Source: Betaproteobacteria bacterium UBA2592 (GTDB lineage: Bacteria > Pseudomonadota > Gammaproteobacteria > Burkholderiales > Rhodocyclaceae). From it: a DNA stretch of 64,000 nucleotides. The position numbers and the translations under genes are program-made. The DNA lies in NCBI GenBank assembly GCA_002340095.1, contig DDKS01000037.1, positions 15,809 through 79,808 on the forward strand. Direction: 5' to 3'. Below the pieces are notes generated by a model. That model saw only the letters and a program-made list of their open reading frames with translations. It searched no databases and had not been told where the DNA came from. Of the stretch, positions 26,518 to 35,473 are shown piece by piece (position 1 is the stretch's first letter; each line of letters opens with the position of its first letter).

Positions 26518-27276
26518 TCAAAAATTTGCTGCCTGACAGATTGCCAGGAAATCTTCTGCATCCAAGGAAGCACCACCTACCAGGCCACCATCGACATCCG
26601 GCTGGGCAAACAGCCGGCCCGCATTGTCCGCCTTGACGCTTCCACCATAAACGATCCGCAAGGCCGCAGCCACGCCGGCATCCCGGGCCTCCACATGCTG
26701 GCGCAGGGCCCGATGCACTTCCTGAGCCTGCTCGGGCGTGGCCGTCAACCCCGTTCCGATGGCCCAGACCGGCTCGTAGGCAAGAACCGCCCCAGCCAGC
26801 TGCGCCACCCCAACCCGGGCAAGCACCGCATCGAGCTGCCGGAACACCACCGACAGCGTCGCGCCGGATTGACGCTCCATCAAGGTTTCCCCCAGACAGA
26901 GCACCGGCACCATGCCCGCCTGCTGCACCACGGCAAATTTCTCGGCCACCAGCGCATCCGTTTCTCCATGCAGGGAGCGGCGCTCGGAATGGCCGATCAG
27001 CACGTAGCGACAACCGAAATCCTGCAGCATGGCAGCAGACACTTCGCCGGTATAGGCCCCCGCCCCGTGGGAACTCACGTCTTGGGCGGCGAGTTGCACG
27101 CAACTGCCGCGCAGCAGGCGGGAAACCTGGTCCAGATAGGGGTATGGCACACAGACGGCCACATCCACCCGCTGCTCACCGGAAAGACGCGCGACAAGTT
27201 GATCAACCAGGCGCTGATTGGCAGCAAGACTGCCATTCATCTTCCAGTTACCGGCTACCAGGGGCTGGCGTCGCAT
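26518..27276 (-). CDS. tpiA: Triosephosphate isomerase
   Basis: 252 residues, interconverts dihydroxyacetone phosphate and glyceraldehyde 3-phosphate. Catalytic Lys in AGNWKMNG, catalytic His in VLIGHSERR, catalytic Glu in LAYEPVWAIGTG, and the phosphate loop YGGSVKADNA are all present. Start ATG 27276, 22 bases after the predicted transcription start of a strong promoter (27305-27334). Heads the tpiA-secG-tRNA-Leu-nuo stretch. Confidence 0.97.
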   Translation of the reverse strand: MRRQPLVAGNWKMNGSLAANQRLVDQLVARLSGEQRVDVAVCVPYPYLDQVSRLLRGSCVQLAAQDVSSHGAGAYTGEVSAAMLQDFGCRYVLIGHSERRSLHGETDALVAEKFAVVQQAGMVPVLCLGETLMERQSGATLSVVFRQLDAVLARVGVAQLAGAVLAYEPVWAIGTGLTATPEQAQEVHRALRQHVEARDAGVAAALRIVYGGSVKADNAGRLFAQPDVDGGLVGGASLDAEDFLAICQAANF

Positions 27277-27304
27277 TCCATCTACCTGCGGATCAAGACG
27301 CCGG

Positions 27305-27334
27305 ATTATATCGGCCAGCAAAATGCATGGTCAA
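27305..27334 (-). promoter_or_regulatory. Sigma-70 promoter of tpiA-secG-(tRNA-nuo)
   Basis: TTGACC (27334-27329 on the minus strand), 18-base spacer, TATAAT (27310-27305). A perfect -10 and five of six at -35. Places the transcription start near 27298, giving a short leader before tpiA. Confidence 0.8.
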
Positions 27335-27378
27335 GGAAGGAAAGGATCCGCGCCGCCGCGCCTGTGCCCTTCCCTTCC
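27335..27378. other. Hairpin between pstB and tpiA
   Basis: An 11-base imperfect inverted repeat (27335-27345 with 27368-27378, one G-U pair) encloses a GC-rich 22-base loop. On the minus strand it is not followed by a T-run, so it is not a classical terminator. It sits right before the tpiA promoter and could insulate tpiA from pst read-through. Confidence 0.4.
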
Positions 27379-27384
27379 CGGAAA

Positions 27385-28173
27385 TCAGCCGAAACGGCCG
27401 GTGATGTAATCCTCGGTCTGCTTCTTCTTGGGCTTGATGAAGATCTCGTCGGTGACGCCGAATTCCACCAGTTCGCCGATGTACATGTAGGCGGTGTAAT
27501 CGGAAACCCGTGCAGCCTGCTGCATGTTGTGGGTGACGATGAGGATGGTGACCCGGCTCTTGAGCTCGGTCACCAGTTCCTCGATGCTGGCCGTGGCGAT
27601 CGGGTCCAGGGCAGAAGTCGGCTCGTCGAACAGCAGCAGTTCGGGATCGGTGGCCAGGGCCCGGGCGATGCAAAGCCGCTGCTGCTGGCCGCCGGACAGG
27701 TTGGCGCCCAGATCGTTGAGGCGGTCCTTCACCTCATCCCAGAGGGCAGCGCCCCGCAGGGCGGACTCCACCTTGTCGTCGATCACCGACCTGGAACGCT
27801 CGCCCCGGACCCGCAGCCCGTAGGCGACATTCTCATAGATGGACTTGGGAAAGGGATTGGGCTTCTGGAACACCATGGAGATACGCATGCGCACCTCGAT
27901 GGGGTCCACCTGGGGCGACAAGAGGTTGGTCCGGTCCGGATGAAACTCGATGCCGCCGCCTTCGTAGCGGTTGCCCGGATAGAGGTCATGCATGCGATTA
28001 AAGCAGCGCAGGAAGGTGGATTTGCCGCAGCCAGAGGGACCGATCAGGGCCGTCACCTTGTTCTCGTAGACCGGCATGTTGATGCCCTTGAGGGCATGGA
28101 AGTTGCCGTAATAGAAGTTGAGATCCTTGGCCTCGGCCTTGAGGGCCGGTTGTTGCACTTGAATTTCGCTCAT
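27385..28173 (-). CDS. pstB: Phosphate ABC transporter ATP-binding protein
   Basis: 262 residues, ATPase of the high-affinity phosphate importer. Walker A IGPSGCGKSTFLRC, signature LSGGQQQRLCIARA, Walker B LLLFDEPTSALDP, and H-loop IVTHNMQQA. The N-terminal MSEIQVQQPALKAEAKDL and the ATG at 28173 fix the start. Last gene of pstSCAB; no phoU follows, since tpiA is next. Confidence 0.96.
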   Translation of the reverse strand: MSEIQVQQPALKAEAKDLNFYYGNFHALKGINMPVYENKVTALIGPSGCGKSTFLRCFNRMHDLYPGNRYEGGGIEFHPDRTNLLSPQVDPIEVRMRISMVFQKPNPFPKSIYENVAYGLRVRGERSRSVIDDKVESALRGAALWDEVKDRLNDLGANLSGGQQQRLCIARALATDPELLLFDEPTSALDPIATASIEELVTELKSRVTILIVTHNMQQAARVSDYTAYMYIGELVEFGVTDEIFIKPKKKQTEDYITGRFG

Positions 28174-28198
28174 GAGGTTCACCAATTGAGGGAATGTT

Positions 28199-29122
28199 TT
28201 ACCACTTGATGCTCTTGCGCATGCGATACCGCAACCAGATGGCAGCGGCATTCATCACCAGGGTCATGAAGACCAGGATGAAACCGGCGGCCGCCGCGTT
28301 TTCCAGGAAGGCGGCATCCGGACGGGAAGTCCAGTTGAACATCTGGATGGGCATGACGGTGAAGGGGGAGAACAGCCAATCGAACATGCCGGCCGGCGGA
28401 TCTCCGGCAAAGGGGGCGCTGGGCAGGAAGGCAATGAAGGTCAGGGCACCGATGGTGATGATGGGAGCGGTTTCACCGATGGCCCGGGCCATGCCGATGA
28501 TCACCCCGGTCATGATGCCGGCGCTGGAATAAGGCACGATGTGGTCTCGCACCACTTGCCAGGTGGTTGCGCCGCAGCCATAGGCACCTTCGCGCACCAT
28601 GACGGGGATGGCCCGGATGGATTCGCGGGTTGCCACGATCACCACCGGCAGAATTAGCAAGGCCAGAGTGAGGCCGGCCGTGAGGATGCTCTGCCCCAGG
28701 CCGAAGGTGTAGACGAACAAGCCCAGGGCCAGGAGGCCGTAGATGATCGAAGGTACGCCAGCCAGGTTGGTGACGTTGATCTCGATGATGTCCGTGATCC
28801 AGTTCTTCGGGGCGTACTCTTCCAGATAGACGCCAGCGGCGACGCCCAGGGGCACGGCGGCCACCGCCGTCACCAGCATCACCAGCAGGGACCCCACCCA
28901 GGCGGACAGGATGCCCGCATCGGCAGCCCGCCGGGAGGGGAAGGAGGTCAGGAACTGGGCGTCGATCCGGCCCAGCCCCTGAATGGCCATATCCACGAAC
29001 AGGGTGAGAAAGGTGAGGATGCCCACCATCAGGGCCAGGATGCCCGCGACGCCGAACAGCCAGTCGTAACGCTTGTGCTTGCCGATCAGGTCGCGCAAGC
29101 TTTGCAGTTCTTGTTGATTCAT
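28199..29122 (-). CDS. pstA: Phosphate ABC transporter permease PstA
   Basis: 307 residues with about six transmembrane helices. Carries the inner-membrane permease domain (BPD_transp_1) with an EAA-like loop around ESIRAIPVMVREGAYGCGATTWQ. Pairs with PstC. Begins exactly at the pstC stop (29122). Confidence 0.94.
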   Translation of the reverse strand: MNQQELQSLRDLIGKHKRYDWLFGVAGILALMVGILTFLTLFVDMAIQGLGRIDAQFLTSFPSRRAADAGILSAWVGSLLVMLVTAVAAVPLGVAAGVYLEEYAPKNWITDIIEINVTNLAGVPSIIYGLLALGLFVYTFGLGQSILTAGLTLALLILPVVIVATRESIRAIPVMVREGAYGCGATTWQVVRDHIVPYSSAGIMTGVIIGMARAIGETAPIITIGALTFIAFLPSAPFAGDPPAGMFDWLFSPFTVMPIQMFNWTSRPDAAFLENAAAAGFILVFMTLVMNAAAIWLRYRMRKSIKW

Positions 29123-30072
29123 CAGTACACCTCGCGGAATTTCTTGCGCATGTAGTAGCCCAGGAGGTTGAAGGCCAGGGTCAGCAGCATCAGCGTCAGA
29201 CCGGCGGCGAAGATGGTCTGGTAACCAATGGAGCCGTGAGGCAGGTCGCCCAAAGCCACCTGCACGATGAAGGACGTGATGGTGGCGCCGGGTTCGGCCG
29301 GATTGAACGTGAAGTTGGGCTGCATGCCGGCCGCCACGGCCAGGATCATGGTCTCACCCACAGCCCGGGAGATCCCGAGAATGTAGGCGGAAGCGATGCC
29401 GGAAGTCGCCGCCGGCATCACCACCTTGATCGCGGTCTGCAGCCGGGTGGCGCCCATGGCGTAGGACCCCTCGCGCAGGGACATGGGCACGGCGCGCATG
29501 GCATCTTCGGACAGGGAAGCCACGTAGGGAATGATCATCACGCCCATGACCAGACCCGCCGAAAGCAGATTGAAGCCCGGCAGTTCCGGATAGATTCTCT
29601 GCAGGAGCGGCGTGAGGAAAACCAGGGCAAAGTAACCGTAGACAATGGTGGGAATGCCGCCTAGCAATTCGAGGAAAGGCTTGGCCACCTCCCGCACCCG
29701 GAAGGAGGCAAACTCCGATAAATAGATGGCGATGATGGTACCCAGGGGAATGGCCACCAGCAGGGCGACCATGGAACTGGTGAGCGTGCCGGACAGGAGC
29801 ACGACGATGCCGTAATGGGCATCATCGAACAAGGGAGTCCACTGGGTGTCGAAGAGGAAGTCCGAGAGCGGCACATGCTCGAAGAACACCAAGGATTCCT
29901 TGATCAGGATATACACGATGGCAACCGTGGTGAACACGGACACGAATGCCGCCAGAAACAGGATCGCCTCGATCACCTGCTCCTTGACGTGGCGGGTACG
30001 GTCTTTCTTGAGCCGATCGCTAGGCACGGACATGGCCACCTTCCCAGGGGAGTTGAACACAAGAGAATTCAT
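29122..30072 (-). CDS. pstC: Phosphate ABC transporter permease PstC
   Basis: 316 residues, six transmembrane helices. The permease loop includes EDAMRAVPMSLREGSYAMGATRLQ. Two in-frame starts are possible: ATG 30072 (GGAAAG upstream) and ATG 30033, which follows GGAAGG closely. The latter would remove 13 residues of hydrophilic N-terminus. Pairs with PstA and PstB. Confidence 0.93.
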   Translation of the reverse strand: MNSLVFNSPGKVAMSVPSDRLKKDRTRHVKEQVIEAILFLAAFVSVFTTVAIVYILIKESLVFFEHVPLSDFLFDTQWTPLFDDAHYGIVVLLSGTLTSSMVALLVAIPLGTIIAIYLSEFASFRVREVAKPFLELLGGIPTIVYGYFALVFLTPLLQRIYPELPGFNLLSAGLVMGVMIIPYVASLSEDAMRAVPMSLREGSYAMGATRLQTAIKVVMPAATSGIASAYILGISRAVGETMILAVAAGMQPNFTFNPAEPGATITSFIVQVALGDLPHGSIGYQTIFAAGLTLMLLTLAFNLLGYYMRKKFREVY

Positions 30073-30160
30073 GCATGCTTTCCGTTAGTCTGCCAACGGG
30101 CAGAAAAACCGCCCCGAAGCAAGCTCCGGAGCGGGAACAGGTGAAACCGGAATGTCGCAA

Positions 30161-31156
30161 TTACTTGGCTTCCAGCTTCATCAACTCATCGATGGTCAGC
30201 CCCACTTTGTTGTGACCGCCGAACTTGGTGCCCTTGCGCATTTTGGCAAGCACATCCAAATTGTATTCATAGGCTTTCTTGGGCAGCGGCACATACTTGA
30301 CCTCACGAGCCAGCCGGTCACCGTTCTTCATGTAGTACTCAACGAACTCTTTCACTTCGGGGCGCTGGGCGGCCTTGGTGTTGACATAGATGAAGATGGG
30401 GCGGGCAAGCGGGTTGTAGGTCCCGTTGATGACATTCTCCATGGACGGAGCCACGGCCACTCCCTTGTCATTGACAATCGGCACGGCCTTGAGCTTGCCG
30501 CGGTTCTCTTCGTAATAGGCAAACCCGAAGAAGCCCAGAGCATTCACATCGCGGGAAACGCCCTGCACCAGGACGTTATCATCTTCAGAAGCAGTGAAAT
30601 CGCCACGGCTGGATTTTGACTTGCCGGTGACAGCCTCGGTGAAATAGTCAAAGGTACCGGAATCGGCACCCGCGCCGAACAACTTCAGGGGGCGATCGGG
30701 GAAGGCGGGATTGACCTGGTTCCAGTTCATGACCTTACCCTGGGCGCTCGGCTCCCACATCGTCTTGAGCTCCGCCACCGAGAGTTGCTTGACGAAATCG
30801 TTCTTGGGATTCACGACCACGGTCAGCGCATCGAAAGCAACGGGCATTTCCAGATATTCGACACCGGCCGCCTTGCAGTCGGCCATTTCTTTTTCGGAAA
30901 TGGGACGGGAAGCATTGGAAATATCGGTCTCACCACGGCAGAACTTCTTGAAACCGCCGCCAGTGCCGGAAATGCCTACCGTAACACGCACGGCCCCTTT
31001 CTTGGCTTTCTGAAAATCCTCGGCCACCGCCTCGGTCACGGGGAAGACGGTCGAAGAACCATCGATTTTCACATAGCTCTGGGCCAAAGCTGCACCGGAA
31101 GCGGCAACGCCGGCCAGCGCAAGGCTCATGGCGGCAAACAGGCGGGTAACTTGCAT
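30161..31156 (-). CDS. pstS: Periplasmic phosphate-binding protein PstS
   Basis: 331 residues. Signal peptide with an ALA-Q cleavage site near residue 26. Phosphate-contact motifs: DGSSTVFP, GISGTGGGFKKFC, and DISNASRPI; the later SSRGDFTASEDDN is also typical of the beta/gamma Pst binding proteins. Delivers phosphate to PstCAB. Candidate Pho box upstream at 31228-31245. First gene of the operon. Confidence 0.95.
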   Translation of the reverse strand: MQVTRLFAAMSLALAGVAASGAALAQSYVKIDGSSTVFPVTEAVAEDFQKAKKGAVRVTVGISGTGGGFKKFCRGETDISNASRPISEKEMADCKAAGVEYLEMPVAFDALTVVVNPKNDFVKQLSVAELKTMWEPSAQGKVMNWNQVNPAFPDRPLKLFGAGADSGTFDYFTEAVTGKSKSSRGDFTASEDDNVLVQGVSRDVNALGFFGFAYYEENRGKLKAVPIVNDKGVAVAPSMENVINGTYNPLARPIFIYVNTKAAQRPEVKEFVEYYMKNGDRLAREVKYVPLPKKAYEYNLDVLAKMRKGTKFGGHNKVGLTIDELMKLEAK

Positions 31157-31227
31157 CGTCTATCTCCTGAACTTTTGGTCAAAAATATCGCTGCGACGCA
31201 GCCGACAGACAGGAGTCTAGAGATGCC

Positions 31228-31245
31228 TTGTTACACGTTTGTTAC
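31228..31245. promoter_or_regulatory. Candidate Pho box upstream of pstS
   Basis: Direct repeat TTGTTAC-N4-TTGTTAC on the plus strand, with the 11-base period of PhoB sites. It begins about 70 bases upstream of the pstS ATG. The repeat reads opposite to pstS, unlike typical Pho boxes, and differs from CTGTCAT at two positions per half, so the call is tentative. Confidence 0.45.
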
Positions 31246-31279
31246 GAAACGGCGGAACAAGCCTTCCGGGCCCGCCGCC

Positions 31280-32638
31280 TCAGGCCGCGACCGCCTGGCG
31301 GACGACCCGGGCGAGCGCTTCGGCCTGTTCCCGCACCAGCGCCGCATCACGCCCCTCCACCATCACCCGCAGCAAGGGCTCGGTGCCTGACGGACGCAGC
31401 AGCACCCTGCCCTGCCCCGCCAACGCCCGCTCGGCAAGCTGCCGGGCGGCGGCGATGGCAGCATCGTCCTGCCAGGCAAACCCCTTGACCATCGGCACGT
31501 TGATGAGCACTTGGGGATAAAGGCTCAGGCGCCCCAGAAAATCGGCCGGCGTGCAGTCCTGCTGGCGCAGGGCCGCCAGCACCTGCAGGGCCGCGATGAT
31601 GCCGTCCCCGGTGCTGTGCTTGTCGAGACATAGGATATGGCCGGAGTTTTCCCCCCCCAGCAGCCAACCCTTTTCGAGCAGCTTTTCCAGCACATAGCGG
31701 TCTCCCACGGCCGCCCGGAGGAAAGGCACCCCCAAATCCGCCAGAGCATGTTCCAGGGCCAGGTTGCTCATCTGGGTGCCCACCACCCCCGCCACCGGCT
31801 GCCCCTGGGCCAAGCGGCCAAGCACTATGGCATGGAGGAGCTGGTCCCCGTCATAGATGTTGCCGGCAGCATCGACCATCACCAGCCGATCCCCGTCCCC
31901 GTCCAGGGCAATGCCCAGATCAGCCCGCCGTTCCAGCACCGCCTGCCGTAGAGCCGCCGGCGCCGTGGCTCCGACGCCGGCATTGATGTTGAGACCATTG
32001 GGATCGGCGCCGATCACATGAACCTCGGCCCCAAGCTCGTGAAAAACATCGGGAGCCACATGGTAGGCCGCACCATGGGCGCAATCCACCACCAACTTCA
32101 TGCCACGCAGGTTGAGCTCGTTGGGGAAAGTGCTCTTGCAGAATTCGATGTAACGCCCCCGGGCATCGTCGATACGCCGGGCACGGCCCAGCCGGGCCGA
32201 TTCGACACACCCCATGGGCGCATCCATCTCGGCCTCGATGGCCTGCTCCAGTTCGTCCGGCAGCTTGGTGCCAGCGGCGGAGAAGAACTTGATGCCATTG
32301 TCGTCATAGGGATTGTGGGAAGCGGAAATCACCACCCCAGCTTGGAGCCGCAAAGCCCGGGTCAGGTAAGCCACACCCGGGGTGGGCAAGGGGCCGACCA
32401 GGCAGACATCGACCCCGGCTGCAGCAAAACCGGCCTCCAGGGCCGCCTCGAGCAGATAGCCCGACACCCGCGTGTCCTTGCCGATCAAGACGGCCGGACG
32501 CTCACCGGGCGGCAGGCCATCCTGGGCCACCAGCACCTTGCCTGCCGCATGGCCAAGCTGCAGGGCAAACTGGGGCGTGATCGGGAACTCCCCCACCCGG
32601 CCACGCACACCGTCAGTACCGAAATATTTCCTGCTCAT
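31280..32638 (-). CDS. glmM: Phosphoglucosamine mutase
   Basis: 452 residues. Converts glucosamine 6-phosphate to glucosamine 1-phosphate for peptidoglycan and LPS precursors. Active-site serine loop ISASHNPYDDNGIKFFS, metal loop ALDGDGDRLVMVD, sugar-binding GGENSGHI and phosphate loop RPSGTEPLLRVM are all visible. The start ATG at 32638 overlaps the folP stop by four bases (ATGA), so both are cotranscribed. Confidence 0.97.
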   Translation of the reverse strand: MSRKYFGTDGVRGRVGEFPITPQFALQLGHAAGKVLVAQDGLPPGERPAVLIGKDTRVSGYLLEAALEAGFAAAGVDVCLVGPLPTPGVAYLTRALRLQAGVVISASHNPYDDNGIKFFSAAGTKLPDELEQAIEAEMDAPMGCVESARLGRARRIDDARGRYIEFCKSTFPNELNLRGMKLVVDCAHGAAYHVAPDVFHELGAEVHVIGADPNGLNINAGVGATAPAALRQAVLERRADLGIALDGDGDRLVMVDAAGNIYDGDQLLHAIVLGRLAQGQPVAGVVGTQMSNLALEHALADLGVPFLRAAVGDRYVLEKLLEKGWLLGGENSGHILCLDKHSTGDGIIAALQVLAALRQQDCTPADFLGRLSLYPQVLINVPMVKGFAWQDDAAIAAARQLAERALAGQGRVLLRPSGTEPLLRVMVEGRDAALVREQAEALARVVRQAVAA

Positions 32639-33471
32639 GCTTGTTGCTCCTGTTGCAAGGCGGCCCACACGACCAGGGCATCCCGGGTAGCCGCCACATC
32701 ATGGACCCGGAGGATGGCAGCCCCCCGGGCCGCCGCCACGACGGCCGCCGCCAGGCTGGCTGCGAGGCGTTCCCCAACCGGGCGGCCGGTGATGGCCCCG
32801 AGCATGGATTTGCGGGACACCCCCACCAGGAGCGGCAGCCCCCCGGAAACCAAGCGCTCCAAGCCCCGGAAAAGCGCGAGATTATGCTCCAGGGTCTTGC
32901 CAAAACCAAAGCCCGGATCGAGCACCAGGCGCTCACGGCCGATGCCCGCCCGGATACAGGTCTCCACTCGCTCCGCCAGGAAATCCCCGACCTCGGCCAG
33001 CACATCGACATAGGCCGGGGACTTTTGCATGGAACGCGGCTCTCCTTGCATGTGCATCAGGCAAACAGCACAATCGCTGCCGGCCACCACCTCGAGAGCG
33101 CCAGGCGCACGCAGGCCGTTGATGTCGTTGATCATGCTCGCGCCCGCAGCCAGGGCCGCCGCCATGACCCGGGGCTTGTAGGTATCCACCGACACGGGCA
33201 CCCCCCAGCGACACACCTCATCCAATACCGGCAGGAGCCGGTCCAGCTCCTCCGCCTCGGAAGTGGGTTCGATACCGGGCCGGGTGGACTCCGCCCCCAG
33301 ATCGAGGATGTCCGCCCCTGCGTCCAACTGAGCACGGGCGTGCTCCAGCGCCCGCTGCACCTGGCCCGCCAGCCCGTCACCGGAAAAGGAATCCGGGGTC
33401 AGGTTGACGATGCCCATGATCAAAGGCCTATCAAGGCTGAGACGATGCTTGCCGCAATGAAGGAAGGTCAT
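32635..33471 (-). CDS. folP: Dihydropteroate synthase
   Basis: 278 residues. Condenses p-aminobenzoate with the pterin pyrophosphate in folate synthesis. Motifs: IMGIVNLTPDSFSGDG, DLGAESTRPG, MINDINGL, and LDPGFGFGK, then GVSRKSMLG. The ATG at 33471 lies only ten bases past the ftsH terminator and lacks an obvious ribosome-binding site. Located between ftsH and glmM, a common arrangement. Confidence 0.94.
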   Translation of the reverse strand: MTFLHCGKHRLSLDRPLIMGIVNLTPDSFSGDGLAGQVQRALEHARAQLDAGADILDLGAESTRPGIEPTSEAEELDRLLPVLDEVCRWGVPVSVDTYKPRVMAAALAAGASMINDINGLRAPGALEVVAGSDCAVCLMHMQGEPRSMQKSPAYVDVLAEVGDFLAERVETCIRAGIGRERLVLDPGFGFGKTLEHNLALFRGLERLVSGGLPLLVGVSRKSMLGAITGRPVGERLAASLAAAVVAAARGAAILRVHDVAATRDALVVWAALQQEQQA

Positions 33472-33480
33472 GGTCGCATG

Positions 33481-33513
33481 AAAAACGCCGGAAGCCCATG
33501 GGCTTCCGGCGTT
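33481..33513 (-). terminator. Intrinsic terminator after ftsH
   Basis: Strong 14-base inverted repeat (33484-33497 and 33500-33513), with a two-base loop. On the minus strand it ends in a five-T run, at 33481-33485. It separates ftsH from folP. Confidence 0.85.
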
Positions 33514-33529
33514 GCAAAAAGTCAGGAAG

Positions 33530-35410
33530 TCAGACGGTGGCCGGTGCGCCGGAAGCGTCGGGACTGCTGTCCTGGTTGCCGGACGGACGGGACAGGCCCT
33601 GGGATGGCTTGGGCGGCCGGGGAGGATTGCCGGCCATGATGTCATCGATCTGATCGGCGTCGATGGTCTCCCATTCGAGCAGCGCCTTGGCCATGGCCTC
33701 CACCTTGTCGCGGTTTTCCTCAAGCAGGCGGCGCGCCAGGGCGTACTGCTGGTCGATGATGCGGCGGATCTCGGCATCCACCTTCTGCATCGTGGCCTCG
33801 GAAACGTTTTTGTGCTGGGTCACGGAACGGCCCAGGAACACCTCGCCCTCATTTTCGCCATAGACCATCACCCCCAGGTCGGACATGCCGTAGCGGGTCA
33901 CCATGTCGCGCGCCATGGAGGTGGCTCGCTCGAAGTCATTGGAAGCGCCGGTGGTCATCTGGTTCATGAACAACTCTTCGGCGATCCGGCCACCGAACAG
34001 GACGGCGATACGAGACAGGAGGTACTCCTTGTCGTAGGCGTAGCGGTCCTGCTCGGGCAGTTGCATGGTGAGCCCCAGGGCCCTGCCCCGGGGGATGATG
34101 GTGACCTTGTGCACAGGATCGGACTTGGGCACCAGCTTGGCCACCACCGCATGGCCGGACTCATGGTAGGCAGTGTTGCGTCGCTCCTCCTCGGTCATGA
34201 CCATGGAACGGCGCTCGGCACCCATCATGATCTTGTCCTTGGCCCGCTCGAAGTCCTCCATATCCACCAGCCGTTTGTTGCCGCGCGCCGCAAACAGGGC
34301 AGCCTCGTTCACCAAGTTGGCCAGGTCGGCACCGGAGAAGCCGGGCGTACCCCGGGCGATGATGTCGGCCTTGACATCACCAGCCAAGGGAATCTTGCGC
34401 ATATGCACGAGCAGGATCTGCTCCCGCCCCCGGATGTCGGGCAGCGGCACCACCACCTGGCGGTCGAAGCGACCAGGGCGCAGCAGGGCCGGATCAAGGA
34501 TATCGGGCCGGTTGGTGGCGGCGATGACGATGATGCCGGAGTGGCCCTCGAAGCCGTCCATCTCCACCAGCAGCTGGTTCAAGGTCTGCTCCCGTTCGTC
34601 GTTGCCGCCGCCCAGGCCCGCACCGCGATGACGGCCCACGGCGTCGATCTCATCGATGAAGATGATGCAAGGTGCCTGCTTCTTGGCATTCTCGAACATG
34701 TCGCGCACCCGGGCGGCCCCCACGCCCACGAACATTTCGACGAAGTCAGAACCAGAAATGCTGAAGAAGGGCACCCGGGCCTCGCCGGCGATGGCCTTGG
34801 CCAGCAAGGTCTTGCCGGTGCCGGGATTACCCACCATGAGCACGCCCTTGGGAATACGGCCCCCCAGCTTCTGGAACTTGCTCGGGTCACGCAGGAAATC
34901 GACGAGTTCCTGTACCTCTTCCTTGGCCTCGTCGCAGCCGGCCACATCGGCGAAGGTGACGGTGTTCTGGTTCTCGTCCATCATCTTGGCCCGGGACTTG
35001 CCGAAGGAGAAAGCCCCCCCGCGGCCACCGCCCTGCATCTGGCGCATGAAGAAGATCCAGACACCGATCAGGAGCAACATGGGGAACCAGCTCACGAAGA
35101 TGCTCATCAGCATCGACGGCTCTTCCTCGGGCTTGGCCTCGATCTTGACGCCATACTTGAGCAGGTCGGAAACCAGCCACAGGTCAGGCGGCGCGAAGGA
35201 GGTAATGCGCTTGCCATCGGTGGTGGTCGCCTTCAGGGTGCGCCCTTCCATCACCACCTTGGAGATCCGGCCTTCCCGGACCTCCTCGATGAACTGGGAG
35301 TAGTCAATGGCGTTGGGACTGGCCTGGCGCGTGTTGAACTGATTGAAGACGGTCATCAGCACCAGACCGATGACCAGCCAGACCGCCAGGTTTTTGAACA
35401 TGTTGTTCAA
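33530..35410 (-). CDS. ftsH: ATP-dependent zinc metalloprotease FtsH
   Basis: 626 residues. Membrane-bound AAA+ protease for misfolded membrane proteins and regulators such as LpxC and sigma-32. Two N-terminal helices flank a periplasmic domain. Walker A is GNPGTGKT (usually GPPGTGKT), Walker B FIDEIDAVG, SRH ATNRPDILDPALLRPGRFD, and zinc site HESGH. Start is read as TTG at 35410, since AAGGAG lies seven bases upstream and the peptide then begins MNNMFKNLAVW; an ATG at 35401 is less well placed. Confidence 0.95.
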   Translation of the reverse strand: MNNMFKNLAVWLVIGLVLMTVFNQFNTRQASPNAIDYSQFIEEVREGRISKVVMEGRTLKATTTDGKRITSFAPPDLWLVSDLLKYGVKIEAKPEEEPSMLMSIFVSWFPMLLLIGVWIFFMRQMQGGGRGGAFSFGKSRAKMMDENQNTVTFADVAGCDEAKEEVQELVDFLRDPSKFQKLGGRIPKGVLMVGNPGTGKTLLAKAIAGEARVPFFSISGSDFVEMFVGVGAARVRDMFENAKKQAPCIIFIDEIDAVGRHRGAGLGGGNDEREQTLNQLLVEMDGFEGHSGIIVIAATNRPDILDPALLRPGRFDRQVVVPLPDIRGREQILLVHMRKIPLAGDVKADIIARGTPGFSGADLANLVNEAALFAARGNKRLVDMEDFERAKDKIMMGAERRSMVMTEEERRNTAYHESGHAVVAKLVPKSDPVHKVTIIPRGRALGLTMQLPEQDRYAYDKEYLLSRIAVLFGGRIAEELFMNQMTTGASNDFERATSMARDMVTRYGMSDLGVMVYGENEGEVFLGRSVTQHKNVSEATMQKVDAEIRRIIDQQYALARRLLEENRDKVEAMAKALLEWETIDADQIDDIMAGNPPRPPKPSQGLSRPSGNQDSSPDASGAPATV

Positions 35411-35473
35411 GCTCTCTCTCCTTCGGGTGCCCCGGGGCACATGCAGAAAACTTCGTGATTCTAATGGGAAAGC

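Noticed and set aside
26510..27103. Extended secG reading frame running into tpiA
   Set aside because: The extra N-terminus overlaps tpiA and is Arg/Gly-rich; SecG has its usual length from 26509.
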